A DNA stretch of 64,000 bases, from assembly GCA_029204045.2 (NCBI GenBank), contig CM055069.1:28686825-28750824 (forward strand), in the 5' to 3' direction. The translations under genes were made by a program, and so were the position numbers. Below are positions 1 through 11,645 of this stretch, piece by piece (position 1 is the stretch's first letter; every line of letters begins with the position of its first letter). Below the pieces are notes generated by a model. It saw only the letters and a program-made list of their open reading frames with translations, was not told the origin of the DNA and ran no database searches. This DNA is from Tillandsia leiboldiana. Its lineage: Eukaryota; Streptophyta; Magnoliopsida; Poales; Bromeliaceae.

Positions 1-2252
1 GCTGAGGTTGAAAATCAACTGGATAAGAAAATTAAGATTTTAAGATCTGATCGAGGAGGTGAATATACATCAAATGAGATGGTTGTTTTCTGTCAAGAAT
101 TTGGAATTGTACATCAAGTGACTGCACCTTATACACTTCAATCTAATGGAGTAGCCGAAAGGAAAAATAGAACTTTGATGGATATGGTAAATTCGATGAT
201 TATTAGTTCTGGTGCACCCGAGAACTTGTGGGGTGAAGTTTTGATGACTGCTTGTGTAATTATTAATAGGATTCCCCACAAGAGTTTTTCTGTATCTCCT
301 TATGAAATTTGGAAGGGTAGGAAACCTAATCTGAATTATTTTAAAGTGTGGGGTTGCCTAGCTAAAGTAAAGATTCCTGAAAATAAGAAAATAAAGATTG
401 GTCCTAAAACTGTGGATACTGTTTTCTTAGGCTATGCAGATGGTAGTAATGTTAATAGATTCTTGGTGGTAAATTCTGAGGTTAATGAGATTTCTAACAA
501 TACAATTATTGAAGCTAGAGATGCAGTATACTTTGAGGATATCTTTCCTTTTAGAACTGGAGTAGATAGACCTGTTCCTGTTGAGACTATAGGTGGATCT
601 AGTAGACCCAGCACTAGTGAACCTATAGAAGAGTCTGAACCTAAGAGAAGTAAGCTTCCTAGGATTGAGAAGACTTTTGGTGATGATTTCTGTGTCCTTC
701 TTGTAGAAGATACCCCTTCTACCTTTGACCAAGCTATGACTTCTGTAGATGCATCATTTTGGAAGGAAGCTGTTAAATTGGAGATGCAATCTATTCTACA
801 GAATCATACTTGGGAGTTATCTGATTTACCTATAGGTCGTAAGCCTGTAGGATGTAGATGGATCTTTAAGAAGAAATTGAACCAGATGGGTCTGTAGATA
901 AGTATAAGGCTAGACTTGTAGCTCAGGGTTTTTCCCAGAAGCCTGGTGTAGATTATTTTGATGTCTATGCTCCTGTAGCTAGGATTACTTCTATTAGGAT
1001 TCTGCTAGCTTTAGCCTCTGTCCATAATTTGATTATTCATCAGATGGATGTTAAGACTGCTTTTCTAAATGGTGATTTAGAGGAAGAGATTTATATGAAG
1101 CAACCTGAGGGATTTATTGTTGCTGGACATGAAAACAAAGTTTGCAAGTTGACAAAATCTTTATATGGACTTAAACAAGCTCCTAAGCAATGGCATTTGA
1201 AATTTGACTTTTTAGTTGTGAAAGCTGGTTTTCATGTGAACATGTCTGATGAATGTGTGTACTCTAAGGAATACAATGGACAGATAGTAATCCTATGTTT
1301 GTATGTTGATGATATTTTGATTTTTGGAACAAATATGGATGTGATAATGGATGTTAAGAAATTACTTAATAATAACTTTGATATGAAGGATCTTGGGCAA
1401 GCTGATGTGATTCTGAATATGAAGATCATAAGAAAATCAAATGAAATTATTATGAGCCAATCTCACTACAGTGAACAAGTGTTAAAGAAATTTGGATATT
1501 TTGATTCTAAGATTGTTGTAACACCTTATGATCCTAGTATACATCTTAAAAAGAATAAAGGTGATCCTATAGGACAGAATAGGTATGCTCAGATTATAGG
1601 ATCTCTAGGTTATCTTGTAGATTACACTAGACCTGATTTAGCCTATATTGTGAATAGATTGATAAGATATACCCATAACCCAAATAGAGAACATTGGAAT
1701 GCTTTAGAAAGAGTTTTGAGATATCTGAAAGGCACTGTATCTTATGGATTGCATTTTTGTGGATTCCCTGCTGTATTAGAAGGATTTAGTGATGCTAACT
1801 GGATAAGTGATACAGCTGATGTGAAGTCAACCACTAGATTTGTTTTTCTCCTTGGTGGAGCAGCTGTTTCTTGGAAGTCATCAAAACAATCATTGATAGC
1901 TAGAAGTACTATGGAATCTGAACTGATAGCCTTAGATACCACTGTAGTAGAGGCTAAGTGGATTAGAGAATTTCTGTATGACTTGCCACTGATGGAGCGA
2001 CCTTTGGCACCAGTGTGTATACATTGTGATTGCAAATCTGCTATTGACAAATGTGCTCAAGAAAATGTGGAAACAAAGATGAATAGATTTATGAAAGTAA
2101 GACAAAAGTATATTCGGCAGAATATTAAGAAAAATGTAATTGCATTGGAATTTGTAAGATCTGCGAAGAACTTAGCTGATCAGCTTACTAAAGGTTTGTC
2201 TAGGACAGTGATCCTAGAATCGTCAAGGAGGATGGGGCTTATCCCACAATAG
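1..2252 (+). pseudogene. Ty1/copia pol fragment: integrase, reverse transcriptase, RNase H
   Basis: This is the 3' part of a copia polyprotein; its 5' end lies outside the window. Frame 1 is open from base 1 and starts inside the integrase core: catalytic Asp in SDRGGEY (codon at 49) and Glu in NGVAERKNR (codon at 157). The linker runs to WIFKKKL near 879. One base is missing around 880, which sends the frame to a stop at 897, while RT continues in frame 3 as PDGSVDKYKAR and then KTAFLNGDLEEEIYMKQPEGF. The RT catalytic motif YVDD is at 1302-1313. RNase H follows, with GFSDANW near 1784 and the RSTMESE block near 1910, and the frame ends at 2252. In the family this protein integrates and copies the element in cytoplasmic particles. 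The order integrase before RT is diagnostic for copia. With the frameshift this copy is probably inactive. Confidence 0.93.
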
Positions 2253-2807
2253 AAACTACCAGTGACGGCAACCCAACCTCTTGGAGGTTCAATGGGTAGA
2301 AACAAGTCGAATTGGTAGTTGTGCGGAGCACTGATTTTATATACTCATCCCTATGGCGACAGTGCTCATTTATGCAAGTGGATAGTAAGGGTTTTACCCT
2401 GAATGGTTCCGAGACCCTTGAGGCAGGGTGTGACCTTGCAGACACCCTTATCAGGACCTACTATATGTGTGTAGTCGCGAGACCGCGACTGTGGGAAGAG
2501 GGCGGTTCCCTAAAAACACACATGAATCGATATGAGCGCATGGCCATAAAAGCGCTAACCCGCATAGAACCTAAACGGCTGTACCATGTGTACTGTTTGT
2601 GGAAATCTGATTCACCGGCCTTGGTTCAAGGCGAAGTCCACCATTGTGCCCTCGGATGTACATAGACCTGTACTAAGTGAAGGTTCAAACCCGAAAAGTA
2701 CCTTCGCCGATTACGTGGTATAAGGGATCCAGCATCTGTTTATGTTTTTGTATTTCTTTTACTTTATTTTGTATTTCGTTTTTACAAGTTTTAAATCATG
2801 TGGGGAT
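2253..2807 (+). other. Copia 3' untranslated region with polypurine tract
   Basis: Between the pol stop and the LTR lie about 555 bp without a convincing gene. The purine-rich GTGGGGAT at 2800-2807 abuts the LTR and is the expected primer for plus-strand DNA synthesis. An open frame at 2312-2665 has no feature I recognise as a protein. Confidence 0.75.
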
Positions 2808-3591
2808 TGTTGGATTTTAATTAGTTTTTTGTGATTTAAAACTTATATTTTGGCCTTTGGGCTTTTCTGGGCAGCCCAATATCAATGGGCTTTGTCTGGG
2901 AGCCCAAACCCATTTTTTCTCTACATGTGATGTTTAGTCCCACATCGAAAATTCATCACATGTAGAGTGGGTTTATTTACTCCCTCTCTTGTGTATGTAT
3001 TGGTTAGGAAGTGAGAGCAAGGCTTTTTCAATACACACACAAGGGTCGGGCCTGCGCGTTTTTGACTTGGTCCATTTGACTTTTGCTTTTTGCATTTAAA
3101 GCCGACATTGGGAACTTGTTTCTCGGGCTATCCAAAGGCCTTCCTTGGGAAGGGCCTTTGTGGGCTGCCCGAGAAAGGACCCGTTGGAGCTTGTCTCCTG
3201 TGGGTTTTGGGCTCTTTAAATGGAGAGCAAGAGTAAGCTTTGTTGACTACTTGACCTACAATTTCTCTCCTCTAATTTACAGTAAAGCATACTGAGATTT
3301 ACTATTCTCTTTGAGTTTTTTTTTTCCCTTTTGCTGGATCTCCTAAAGCTGTTGGGTTCGCTACGCACCATCCCGGAGTCGTTGCCGACGAGGTGGACAG
3401 TGGTCGTTGTATCGCTAGGGGTGATTGCCGGAGCCTCGCACGTGGAGGGGCAATCTCGCTTCTAGGACAGTGCTCACGCATGCCTCGACATTCACAGGCT
3501 TCATCTAAACTTTGTTTTATAATATTTTGAATTTAAATTAAATTTAAATTATTTAAAAAAATTAATTTGAAAAGATAAATTTTTTCCAACA
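2808..3591 (+). repeat. 3' LTR of the copia element (784 bp)
   Basis: The LTR begins TGTTGG directly after the polypurine tract and ends CCAACA, a perfect 6-bp terminal inverted repeat. Its partner 5' LTR is outside the window, so age and target duplication cannot be judged. It contains a 14-bp-arm inverted repeat (2919-2967) and a sequence identical to the plant snRNA upstream element. Confidence 0.9.
2919..2967 (+). promoter_or_regulatory. Inverted repeat enclosing an snRNA-type USE motif
   Basis: Arms CTCTACATGTGATG (2919-2932) and CATCACATGTAGAG (2954-2967) are perfectly complementary. The loop holds GTCCCACATCG at 2937-2947, an exact match to the plant snRNA upstream sequence element consensus RTCCCACATCG. 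A TATA-like TTTATTTA follows at about 2972. A promoter role in the LTR is inference; related GTCCCACAT strings occur in other plant LTRs. Confidence 0.5.
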
Positions 3592-4642
3592 GTTAAAAGG
3601 TTAAATATCTACATATCCCTTCACCACAGGCTAGTTTAAATGAGAGAAGTCCCTTAAAATAATGCTCTTATAAAGGGTGTAAAAGTAGCATTTTTTTGAA
3701 AAAAAAAAAATTCCAATTGGGCTGTGAAAGTAGCATTTTCCTTTATAAAGTACGGTAAAATATAGAAAGACCACCAGCAATATAACATTTTAGCAAATAA
3801 GCGAAATCGTCCTAGCACAAGTGTCAAAAGATTTGATGGTTAATATTTAAGATTTTGAGTTTAAAATTTAATTACTTTATATTTTCAACTAAGTTTATTT
3901 AAAAAATAAACGAAATAGATAATATGCTACCTTTCTTTCAAAAATAAAAAACAAATAAAGGCATGAACTTTCCCTTTTAACAATTAATTCTATAAATTAT
4001 CAAATAGTTCAACAGGTCTATTTTCTTTAAGTGAATTTACTAATTATCCAATCGTTTTGATCAAATATCATGATAATCTTGTAGGACTTCAATTTTTTTT
4101 AAAAAAAATATTTTTCTCTTTCAATTTTGATAATTAAGTACGAATGAAGAATAGTTTAAGCCAAACTTTAATTTTTATTACTTTCTTCTAATGTTAGAAT
4201 ATAAAAAAATTATATTTGTTCGTGTTTTCAAGTCTTATAAAACTATATGCAATACATAATACAAAAATAATTATTATTTTAATTAATACCTTTAAATGAG
4301 AAGAGAGTTCTACCCAACTATTTGATAAAATTTAAAAAATATAATTATCAAAATTAAAAGTTCAAACACTTATTTATGTGAAAACTAAAGTTTAAAAGGT
4401 CTTTGTACATTTTGTTCTGTAACTTAGATGAGTGCAAGTATTATAGAAAAAAGAAAGTTGTAACCATACAATCTCTCTCATCCAATCATACGTTTCCTTT
4501 TACTTGTGTGATCAATTTTTTTATTTCTTTATGGTTTACTATAAACATCAAAGGAGGCGGTTTACCCTACAATCCTTGGTTATCTTTACTGAGATTACAA
4601 CCTCATTCGATTATAACTTAACATTTCTCAAATTATTATGCA
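3592..4642. other. AT-rich spacer, no gene seen
   Basis: About 1 kb of AT-rich DNA between the copia LTR and the Tat-type LTR. It has short homopurine and homopyrimidine runs (for example near 3690 and 4090). I see no long open frame, RNA gene or clear terminal repeat. Confidence 0.6.
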
Positions 4643-5160
4643 TGTAGCAAGAATGCTATCTCTTGAGATCAAAATTATCGCCACGTAGAATGCGCTACGA
4701 TCAAGTCAGAAAACGATACGTGGCGCAAACCATCGACTGAAGATATCAGCCAATAGAAGGAGCCGACGAAAGGTGGATTTTGTCTAGACCAAGGTTGATT
4801 TTGGTTGGTTGTAAATCAACGATTGTCTCAGCCGAACGACGAAAAGAGACGAAATCAGGATCAATAATCGATTGCTCGAGCCGAAAAGGAGCATATCTGA
4901 ACACAAAAGGAAAGATCCTGAAAAAAGTAGGCACGAAATTTTTGGCGCGGATCAAGCAATAACGCGAGATTGGCGAACAACGCCCTGCAATAATGAGCGT
5001 CGAGGATCACGCCTCGGCTCGCCAATCTTGGGGATGAACATGAACGGAAAAGAGCTACTATCCAACCTAGAAGAATCAACTCAAAAGGAAGTAGTTGAAA
5101 GATACGCGATGATTTTTCTTAAATTACGATATACACAGCTTTCTACATGGTTCGGACAAG

Positions 5161-5168
5161 TATAAATA
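5161..5168 (+). promoter_or_regulatory. TATA box of the Tat-type LTR
   Basis: TATAAATA lies in the middle of the LTR with a C/A-rich leader downstream, where a Pol II promoter of an LTR element is expected. Confidence 0.5.
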
Positions 5169-5520
5169 AGCGAACCACCGAAGAAAAAGAGATCCTGCAA
5201 TCTCGTAAGCCAGTGACCACCCCTGCTATTCAATACTTTTAATACCTGCATCTACAATTTTTCTAGATAGAGTTTCATACCAGCATTTACTGCTTTCCTT
5301 GGAGTAGTCGTACTTGTAATCGTTCTCTTGTAACCCTTTCTTTCGAGCAATACAAAGCGAACCGGCTGACTCAGCCGTGTTGATCAATACCTATTTGTCT
5401 CAGTTTGGCTCCTTCAGACCGAACTTTATTAAGAGTTCGATTGAGAAGAATCTGGCCGAGCAGATCCCTTCTCAGCCTAATCATTTGGCACGCAGCGCAT
5501 CACATCAAGAGGGTTAGTTT

Positions 5521-5651
5521 CGAAGCGGATCGCGGACCGGACATGGTCAACGGTCTTCGTTAGATTTCGGCACGAACAACTTTTTCCGAAGTCGATCGCG
5601 AACCAGACCAGGTCAACGGTCTTCGCCAGATTTCGGCACAAACAACTTTTT
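5521..5651 (+). repeat. 66-bp direct duplication at the LTR/primer-site junction
   Basis: Two copies (5521-5586, 5587-5651) share CGAAG, a GATCGCG core, GGTCAACGGTCTTCG and a CAACTTTTT end, with scattered substitutions. The duplication covers what should be the LTR 3' end, so the true end could be in either copy. Confidence 0.75.
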
Positions 5652-5703
5652 GGCACGCCATATGGGACTCTCAGGTAAACTCTTACCCTAATCCTACCTA
5701 AAA

Positions 5704-7612
5704 ATGTCAGAAGACAACAGCCTGAATCTCAAGAATAGAGTCATTCGAAGGCCTTCAGGGAATGATCAATCTAGTAGCGCCGGACACGTTGATGACCCGC
5801 CAACGACACTACCGGAGACCAGTGGGAGGTCGACACCACAGAAGACGACCCAATCAGAATTGTTCGGGCAAATGGCCCGAGCATTAGAATCATTCGAGAG
5901 AACACAACTGTCTCTCAAGAGGAGCAACCAGGCGCACGACGCTCACCTAGATTCAGTGTTGGCCGCAGTATCAGCCTCAAATGACAATATAGCTCAAATC
6001 GGGCAGTTCTTGGCCCAAAACAAACCATATAATAGAGAATTCGTCTCCACACTACCCCAGCAGTTGCCGACAATCGATTTCAATGGCGCCGACAAGGCCA
6101 ACAGTGGAACCATAGGGAGTTGTACCGCCAGCGGCTACTTATCAAGCAGCGCAATCGCTGGGGTCAGTGCAGCCGCAAGCAATCCCGTACCAGACGGGAG
6201 TGAGACCGATGGGACAGAACATCAGCCATCAATAAGAGAGTTATTGGGGGACCTATCTGCCGCCCCCACCACCGATTTTCCAACCCCAAGACGGGGGCAA
6301 CAGAAACGGCGGACAGGTCCCGGTGCAGGGACCTCCTCATAATTAGGCTGGCCAATGTGGGCCGTCACCTCCACCGGCACAGACGGCGGCCCCGTTACCT
6401 CAGGTGGGGCTCGCTGAAATACATGCCCAGGTGGAAGAGATCATCCAAAACTCCCTCGGCACAGAGGCCAGGTCGACAATTCGACCAGTGTTTAGGTCAC
6501 CGTATCCTGCCGATGTGGATATGAATCACCTCTACCCAGCCAACTGGAAGATGCAGAAGTTCATCAAGTTCTCAGGAGATGAAACCGAGAACACGGTCGA
6601 ACATATTGCTATGTTCACGACCCAATGTCGGGAGGTGGTCGTGGATCCGTTCCTCAAAATGAGGTTGTTCAACACGTCATTGATGAAAACAATGTTCTCG
6701 TGGTACACGACCCTACTTCACAACTATGTCCATGACTGAGACGAGCTGGAGGCTAATTTCCACGAGTAATTCTATCGGGCGATCCCCGAGTTGTCGGTTG
6801 CCGATATTGCATCATATCGTCAAAACGCCGGAGAGACCATTGAGGAATACCTCAACCATTTCAGAATGGCGATGAACCGATGCTTTGTGAGGATGCCAAA
6901 GTCCGAGTTTGCGAAAATAGTGTTCAACGGACTTCATTTCGAGACGCGAGATCATTTCGAGAATCGGCAGTTTGCCAATCTCTTTGATTTGGGTGTCCGA
7001 GTTGCTCAATTTGAGCAATTCTGTAAAAATAATAGTGAAAGTTGGCCACGTTGGGGCCAAGGGAAAAGCTAGAGGAAGGCGAAGGAAAATAACGTCTCCT
7101 TCGTAAAAGAAAATTCGACACACGAAGAGCCGAATTGTTCTAGCGAAAGTGAGATTTCGGCTGATGAGGCCGAAATTTATGCGGTTGAGATGATCAGAGA
7201 TCGCCAGCCAAACAAGTGTCAGTTGCTGAAGCTGCTAAGAACTCGGGAGTTCAAGGCTCGAGCATCGGCTAACGCATACTCCTTTGATACCTCCAAGACC
7301 GATCAAATTTTTGATCGGTTACTCCAAGATTGGAGGATCAAGCTCCAAAAGGGTCAAACGATCCCTCTATACAAAGAACTCCAGAGGCAGAAGTACTATA
7401 AGTGGCACTATTCGGGGAGCCACCGAACGGGCGAATGCACCCCGTTAAAGAAACAAATTCAAAAAGAGATTGACGAGGGTCGACTCATTTTTGCCGACCA
7501 CGAAGATAAAAATAATATGAAGATCAACACTAATTCTTTTCCCCCGCAGGTGAACATAGTCGATGTGAAGAGGAAAAAGCCGATGTCGGAGTCCAAACTC
7601 CCTGAAAAATAG
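5704..7612 (+). pseudogene. Tat-lineage gypsy gag, decayed and truncated
   Basis: The reading starts at 5704 (MSEDNSLNLKNRV) and is open to 6341. A shift then leads into a second frame that carries the capsid-like region from 6404 to 7612 (PRFRSPYP-type start, FSGDETENTVEHIAMF, then ETIEEYLNHFRMAMNRC). That frame has in-frame stops near 6737, 6767 and 7070. The C-terminal part resembles the Tat/Retand single knuckle (KYYKWHYSGSHRTGEC), but the first Cys of the usual CKWH pattern is Tyr here. Gag forms the virus-like particle. No protease or pol follows, because element A begins at 7628. The lineage assignment rests on remembered family patterns. Confidence 0.7.
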
Positions 7613-7905
7613 ACATCGGTGAATAACTGTAATATCACGAACTGTCTTGTGTTTCTTTTAATCCTTTTGAATAAATTAGTTGTTTAGGGGTTATTTAGCG
7701 GGGTTTCTGGGGTACAGGGCCGGTGCGTGAGGGTATTTGTTTTCGGTGTTAGAGCTCGAAAAATAGGGAACGACAAAGCGATCGGATCTGGAATCCAATT
7801 TGCCGATCTTCCGGAATGGGATTTTGAAAGTTTCGGTACTCTGGGTGCACCGAAATCCGTGCCGCGTGATCGGCACGCTTTTCGAGGAGATAGGAATCTT
7901 TCTGT

Positions 7906-7913
7906 TATATATA
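7906..7913 (+). promoter_or_regulatory. TATA box of LTR A
   Basis: TATATATA lies about 280 bp into the LTR, upstream of a conserved GTACGTACGAGAG leader. The homologous position in LTR D (about 60746) reads TTATATC. Confidence 0.45.
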
Positions 7914-8210
7914 CCGAATAAGGGTTTTATTTTGTACGTACGAGAGAAATAAAATATTTAATTTATACTTTTCAAGAAAACGAAAACCCTAGTTCGGAGA
8001 AAAAGAGAGCGATTCTTCTTCTCCTTGGATCGCCGTGCCGGAGGCGAGCAGCGGAACCGAATTTCTTTTCTTCAACCGCGAGGATCGAGATCGGGTCGTC
8101 TTCCCCGTTAGTGTAAGGTTAGCGGTTTCTTCTCCCGTACGTTTTTCTTTTTGGTCGTTCTTCGTTCCGCGTTTTCGGGGTTTTAGGGTTTTGTATTTTT
8201 GGGTTTGTCG

Positions 8211-8450
8211 CCGCCGCCGCCGCCCCGCTGCGCCCGCACGGTCTGGGCGCCCGATTTGCGCGCACCACGAAAGGACCGCGGCTTGCGTGCGCCCTCGCAT
8301 GGTTGCCACCGCGCGGGGCCGCACCGCTTGCGGCGCGCCTGCGCGGGGGCTGCCGCCAGCGCGGGGCCGCACCGCAAGCGGCGCGCCCGTGCGGGACGAG
8401 TGCCGCGCGACGTCCCCATCGCCGTCGCCGTTGCCGCCGCCGCTCTGTTC
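8211..8450 (+). repeat. GC-rich low-complexity tract in LTR A
   Basis: An imperfect repeat of CGCGCGGGGCCGC-like units, extremely rich in CpG. It sits inside the predicted first intron. Open frames here are Arg/Ala/Pro low-complexity shadows present on both strands, not genes. Confidence 0.7.
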
Positions 8451-9626
8451 CGCCTTTGCTTGTGCGCGTTCGAGATCGTTGTTTTTGCGGGCAAGTCGAG
8501 TCTTACCCGTTGTTTCTGTTGGGGACTCCTTTTTTTAGGTCCGGGAGTCGTTCGAGGGCGCGGGTCAATTTCAAGTGTTTCGTTCGACGTGATTTGAGTT
8601 AGGTACCTTTTTCTTGCATTTTAGTTGTGGTCTCATATGTAATACGTAAGAGTAAAGTAGATGTGCTAATGAATCTTGACTAACCCCTTTTCGCATGAGT
8701 ATCCCTATTATTACACATTGACATTGGTCACTATGCTCATGGCTGCTTGCACGCACACTCGCGGTTTGGCCACCGCATTGGTGTACTTTTCCGGAAAGGT
8801 GGTACGTTGACCCGTGTACCCCACAAGGTGACGTAGTCGGGACCCCTCGCGGTTACTTAAGGTGCTGCACAAGTGCCGTGGAGGGGTTAAAAGCAACAAG
8901 GTGAGAGCAAGGGGTTTTCTTTTGCATGCACTGTTTCGATTTACAGGGGTTTACTGTTGATCCATGCGGGAAAGTGTGGATGCTCTGGTCTTCGGTTTGC
9001 TTTATTTCCAGTATTTATAGCATTTTGCACATCTTACTTTTACCTCTTGCTCTTTGTGTCGCTGACTTCCCACACTGTGACAGGTTCGATCAGAGGTGGG
9101 ATCCGGGACGACAGTGAGGCTACGACTAGAGGAAGTTAACCTCGTTTGGGGCTTGTGACCTCTCCGTTATTTCATTTTTGATTATTTTGTTTAGTTAGTT
9201 TGTGTAGGTGGTAATTATTTGTGGATGTTGGAAATTTCGTGATGAACGGTTTTTTCTTTACGTTATTTTGGTTACGGCCAATTTCAAATAAAAGAGAAGG
9301 TTTGTGAAAATGGTTTTGAAAAGAATAGGTGTCGTGTGCGCACTGTTTTACAAACATGTGGATTTATCCTTTCAAAATGTAAGTGGTCGTCTTGGTTATT
9401 GCGCATGTTTATTTTTTCCCTCTACTTAACTTTTTGACTGGTGTGGTTAAAGTGTGAATTGTGTTTGCGACGCCGTGCATATACAAAAGAGACTCTGTCC
9501 GTTTGTGGGTGAATTTGTATGTGTGGCGGGTCTGGGTACGTACCGGAGGGTGGGACCGTTTCAAAAAAAAAAAAAAACTTACACGTTTTTCGCCTATTTA
9601 AACCCCCGGGGCGTGACAGATTAAGA

Positions 9627-9637
9627 TGGTATCAGAG
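9627..9637 (+). other. Primer binding site of element A (initiator tRNA-Met)
   Basis: TGGTATCAGAG, complementary to the 3' end of plant initiator tRNA-Met, lies just downstream of the LTR end. Confidence 0.85.
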
Positions 9638-9845
9638 ACAAATCACTTTAACCATGGTAGTCGGTGTCCAACAGCCACGGAGTACCATACCACTGGCAAC
9701 CAACCAATGAGATAATCAATGAATAGGTGCGTAGAGCGCGAGTGTTTGGGGTAGGGAGAGAAATAGAGTACCTGGTTGATCGTAGGTCTTGGTGCTAGAT
9801 CAGTTAGGTCTAGGGTTGATTTGGTTTCTTTGTGTACAGCGGATA

Positions 9846-11645
9846 ATGGCCCGGACTAGGTCATCAACTAATAACGCAGAGGCAGATGGTACGGTACCGA
9901 CGGCTGCGGAGAATCACTCCTCCGACAACAACTGCGACAGATGGTCGGGCAGCTAGCGATCCTCACGGAACATGTACGTTGGTTAACGCAGCAACCAGCT
10001 ACGCCGGTGGTGGTCGCCCCAACATCTAGACCAACCGCACCTACGACAGGACCGCCGGTAGCAGACGACGAGACTATGGCCGCCCCTCCTCAGACCACGA
10101 CGACCGGAGTACCGTCGGTTCAGCCGACAACACCTCCAGGAGCCCCAACACCAGCGGCTTTGGGACCTACGCCGGGAGCCACTTCTAGAGATCCTCTGGG
10201 AGAGACTGTGAGGACACCTACTCCCGTCGTAGCCGCTGTCGCCGCGGGGGAAGTTTCTATCCAGCAGACCGAACGGGATAGGGTGAGAGCGAATCTGGCG
10301 GATTTCAAAAAGTACGACCCACCGGTCTTTGAGGGAGAGACGACCGATCCTTGGGTCGTGGAAAAATGGGTAGACACCATGGAGAAACTTTTCGAAGATT
10401 TGTTGATGGAGGAGTATGAACGGGTCCCCTTGGCAATCAACTTCCTGGAGGGAAACGCCCGCATGTGGTGGAAGACGGTGCGCCCGGACCCCTTGAAAGG
10501 CACCGCCCTTCCATCATGGTCTACGTTTCGAGAGGAGCTATTTGGGGCGTTTTTCTCCAACAGCGTCAAACGGCAAATGGAGGATGATCTGAAGCACATC
10601 AAGCAAGGAAGCCGGACGGTTATGGAGTACCAGAGGGAATTCGTGAGATTGGTCAACTGCGTTCCTTTTGTCATAAGGGACGAGTCTCACAAGGCCCAAC
10701 TTTTTGTGGACGGGTTGCGGAGTGACATCTTTCAAGTGGTACAAGCGGCGGATTTGCACACTTTCCAGAAGGTGGTCGACAGAGCCACCATAGTGGAGCG
10801 CGGATTCGCGGTTACATGTGCCCGACAGGAGGGCTCGGATCGTCACGGGGACAAGAAGCGGCCTCATCCTTACTCTGGAGGAAGCTATCCCAGCGGGAGC
10901 CGACCCCCCTAAACTTTTTAGATCGCAACAAAGAACCAGGAACGCGCCGATGGGAGGACAAAGGCCGGGGGACAGGCCTTGCGTCATTTGCGGTGGAGCA
11001 CATCGGGTGACTGAATGTTCCTAGAGACACGACCACTGTTTCCGTTGCGGCAAGCGGGCACACTTCCGTTTCAACTGCCCCTTGAACATGGGAACAACAT
11101 CCTCAGCGGCCTCTACACCTTTGCCACAGCAATCGGGACGGGGAGCAGCTTCTGCAGGATCGGCCGCTCGTCCTCCAGCACCTCGGCGGGAGGGGGAAAT
11201 GCGGCCGCAATCTGGCGGGAGAGTCTACTCGGTGACCCATCAGGGGACGGACCCACCGGAGGACGTGGTAGCAGGTATCACTTTAATTTCAGATTATCGT
11301 GCTAGAACTCTTTTTGACACCGGGGCGTCCCACTCTTTCTTGTCTCGTGATTTCACACTTACACATGGTTTTAAGGAGAGACCCCTTCGTAGTATAATGC
11401 CTGTTCGGACCCCGGGAGGGTCCCTGGAAGCAACTAATTTTGTGCCTTCCTGCTCAATAAAGTTGGGAAGGCTATCTTGCCCTTGGGATTTGGTGGTGAT
11501 TCTGTTGAAGGAATTCGACGTGGTGCTCAGAATGGATTGGCTTACTAAATATCAAGCGGTGATCGACTACGAGAAACGCCAGGTGCGACTACAGGAACCG
11601 GGATTCCCGGAACAAGTGTAGCTTACTTGGCTGCAGTGGACTTAA
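9846..11645 (+). pseudogene. Gag and protease of Tekay-like element A, interrupted
   Basis: The start is MARTRSS at 9846, as in element B. A frame change before 9941 leads to a capsid domain (FEGETTDPWVVEKWV, LEGNARMWWKTVRPD) open to 10912. A stop and shifts follow, and two CCHC knuckles (CVICGGAHRVTEC, CFRCGKRAHFRFNC) appear near 10980-11075 in other frames. A protease frame runs 11082-11621 with LFDTGASHSFLS at about 11310. After a deletion relative to element B, VAYLAAVDL is cut at 11645 by a 26-kb insertion. The downstream half (TRPSTPI...) resumes at 37630, so the parts belong to one gag-pol. Several frameshifts make it inactive. Confidence 0.85.

Larger units (their letters stand above)
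4643..5651 (+). repeat. Probable 5' LTR of a Tat-lineage Ty3/gypsy element
   Basis: This precedes a Tat-type gag. It starts at a TGTAGCAAG string (4643) and holds a TATA box (5161) followed by a leader rich in CCAGTGACCACC-like sequence. It ends near CGGCACAAACA before CTTTTTGGCACGCC, a string typical of the LTR/primer-site boundary in this lineage. No second LTR is present, so both ends are provisional. Confidence 0.5.
7628..9618 (+). repeat. 5' LTR of Tekay-like element A (1,991 bp)
   Basis: It starts TGTAATATCACGAACTG and ends GGGGCGTGACA, followed 8 bp later by an initiator-Met primer site. TATATATA at 7906-7913 is a likely promoter. Predicted introns are 8117-8538 (spanning a GC-rich tract) and 8603-9083 (acceptor CTGTGACAG). 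Hairpin GCGGT-TTGGCC-ACCGC lies at 8761-8776, palindrome TTTCCGGAAA at 8788-8797 and the long 3' hairpin at 9478-9523. It is the same family as the LTR at 60469-62776. The 5 bp before it are ATAAC; no matching duplication was found because the right end of A is lost. Confidence 0.88.

Noticed and set aside
2312..2665. 117-codon open frame downstream of copia pol
   Set aside because: No recognisable domain; it lies in the 3' untranslated region before the polypurine tract, and a frame of this length is unremarkable.
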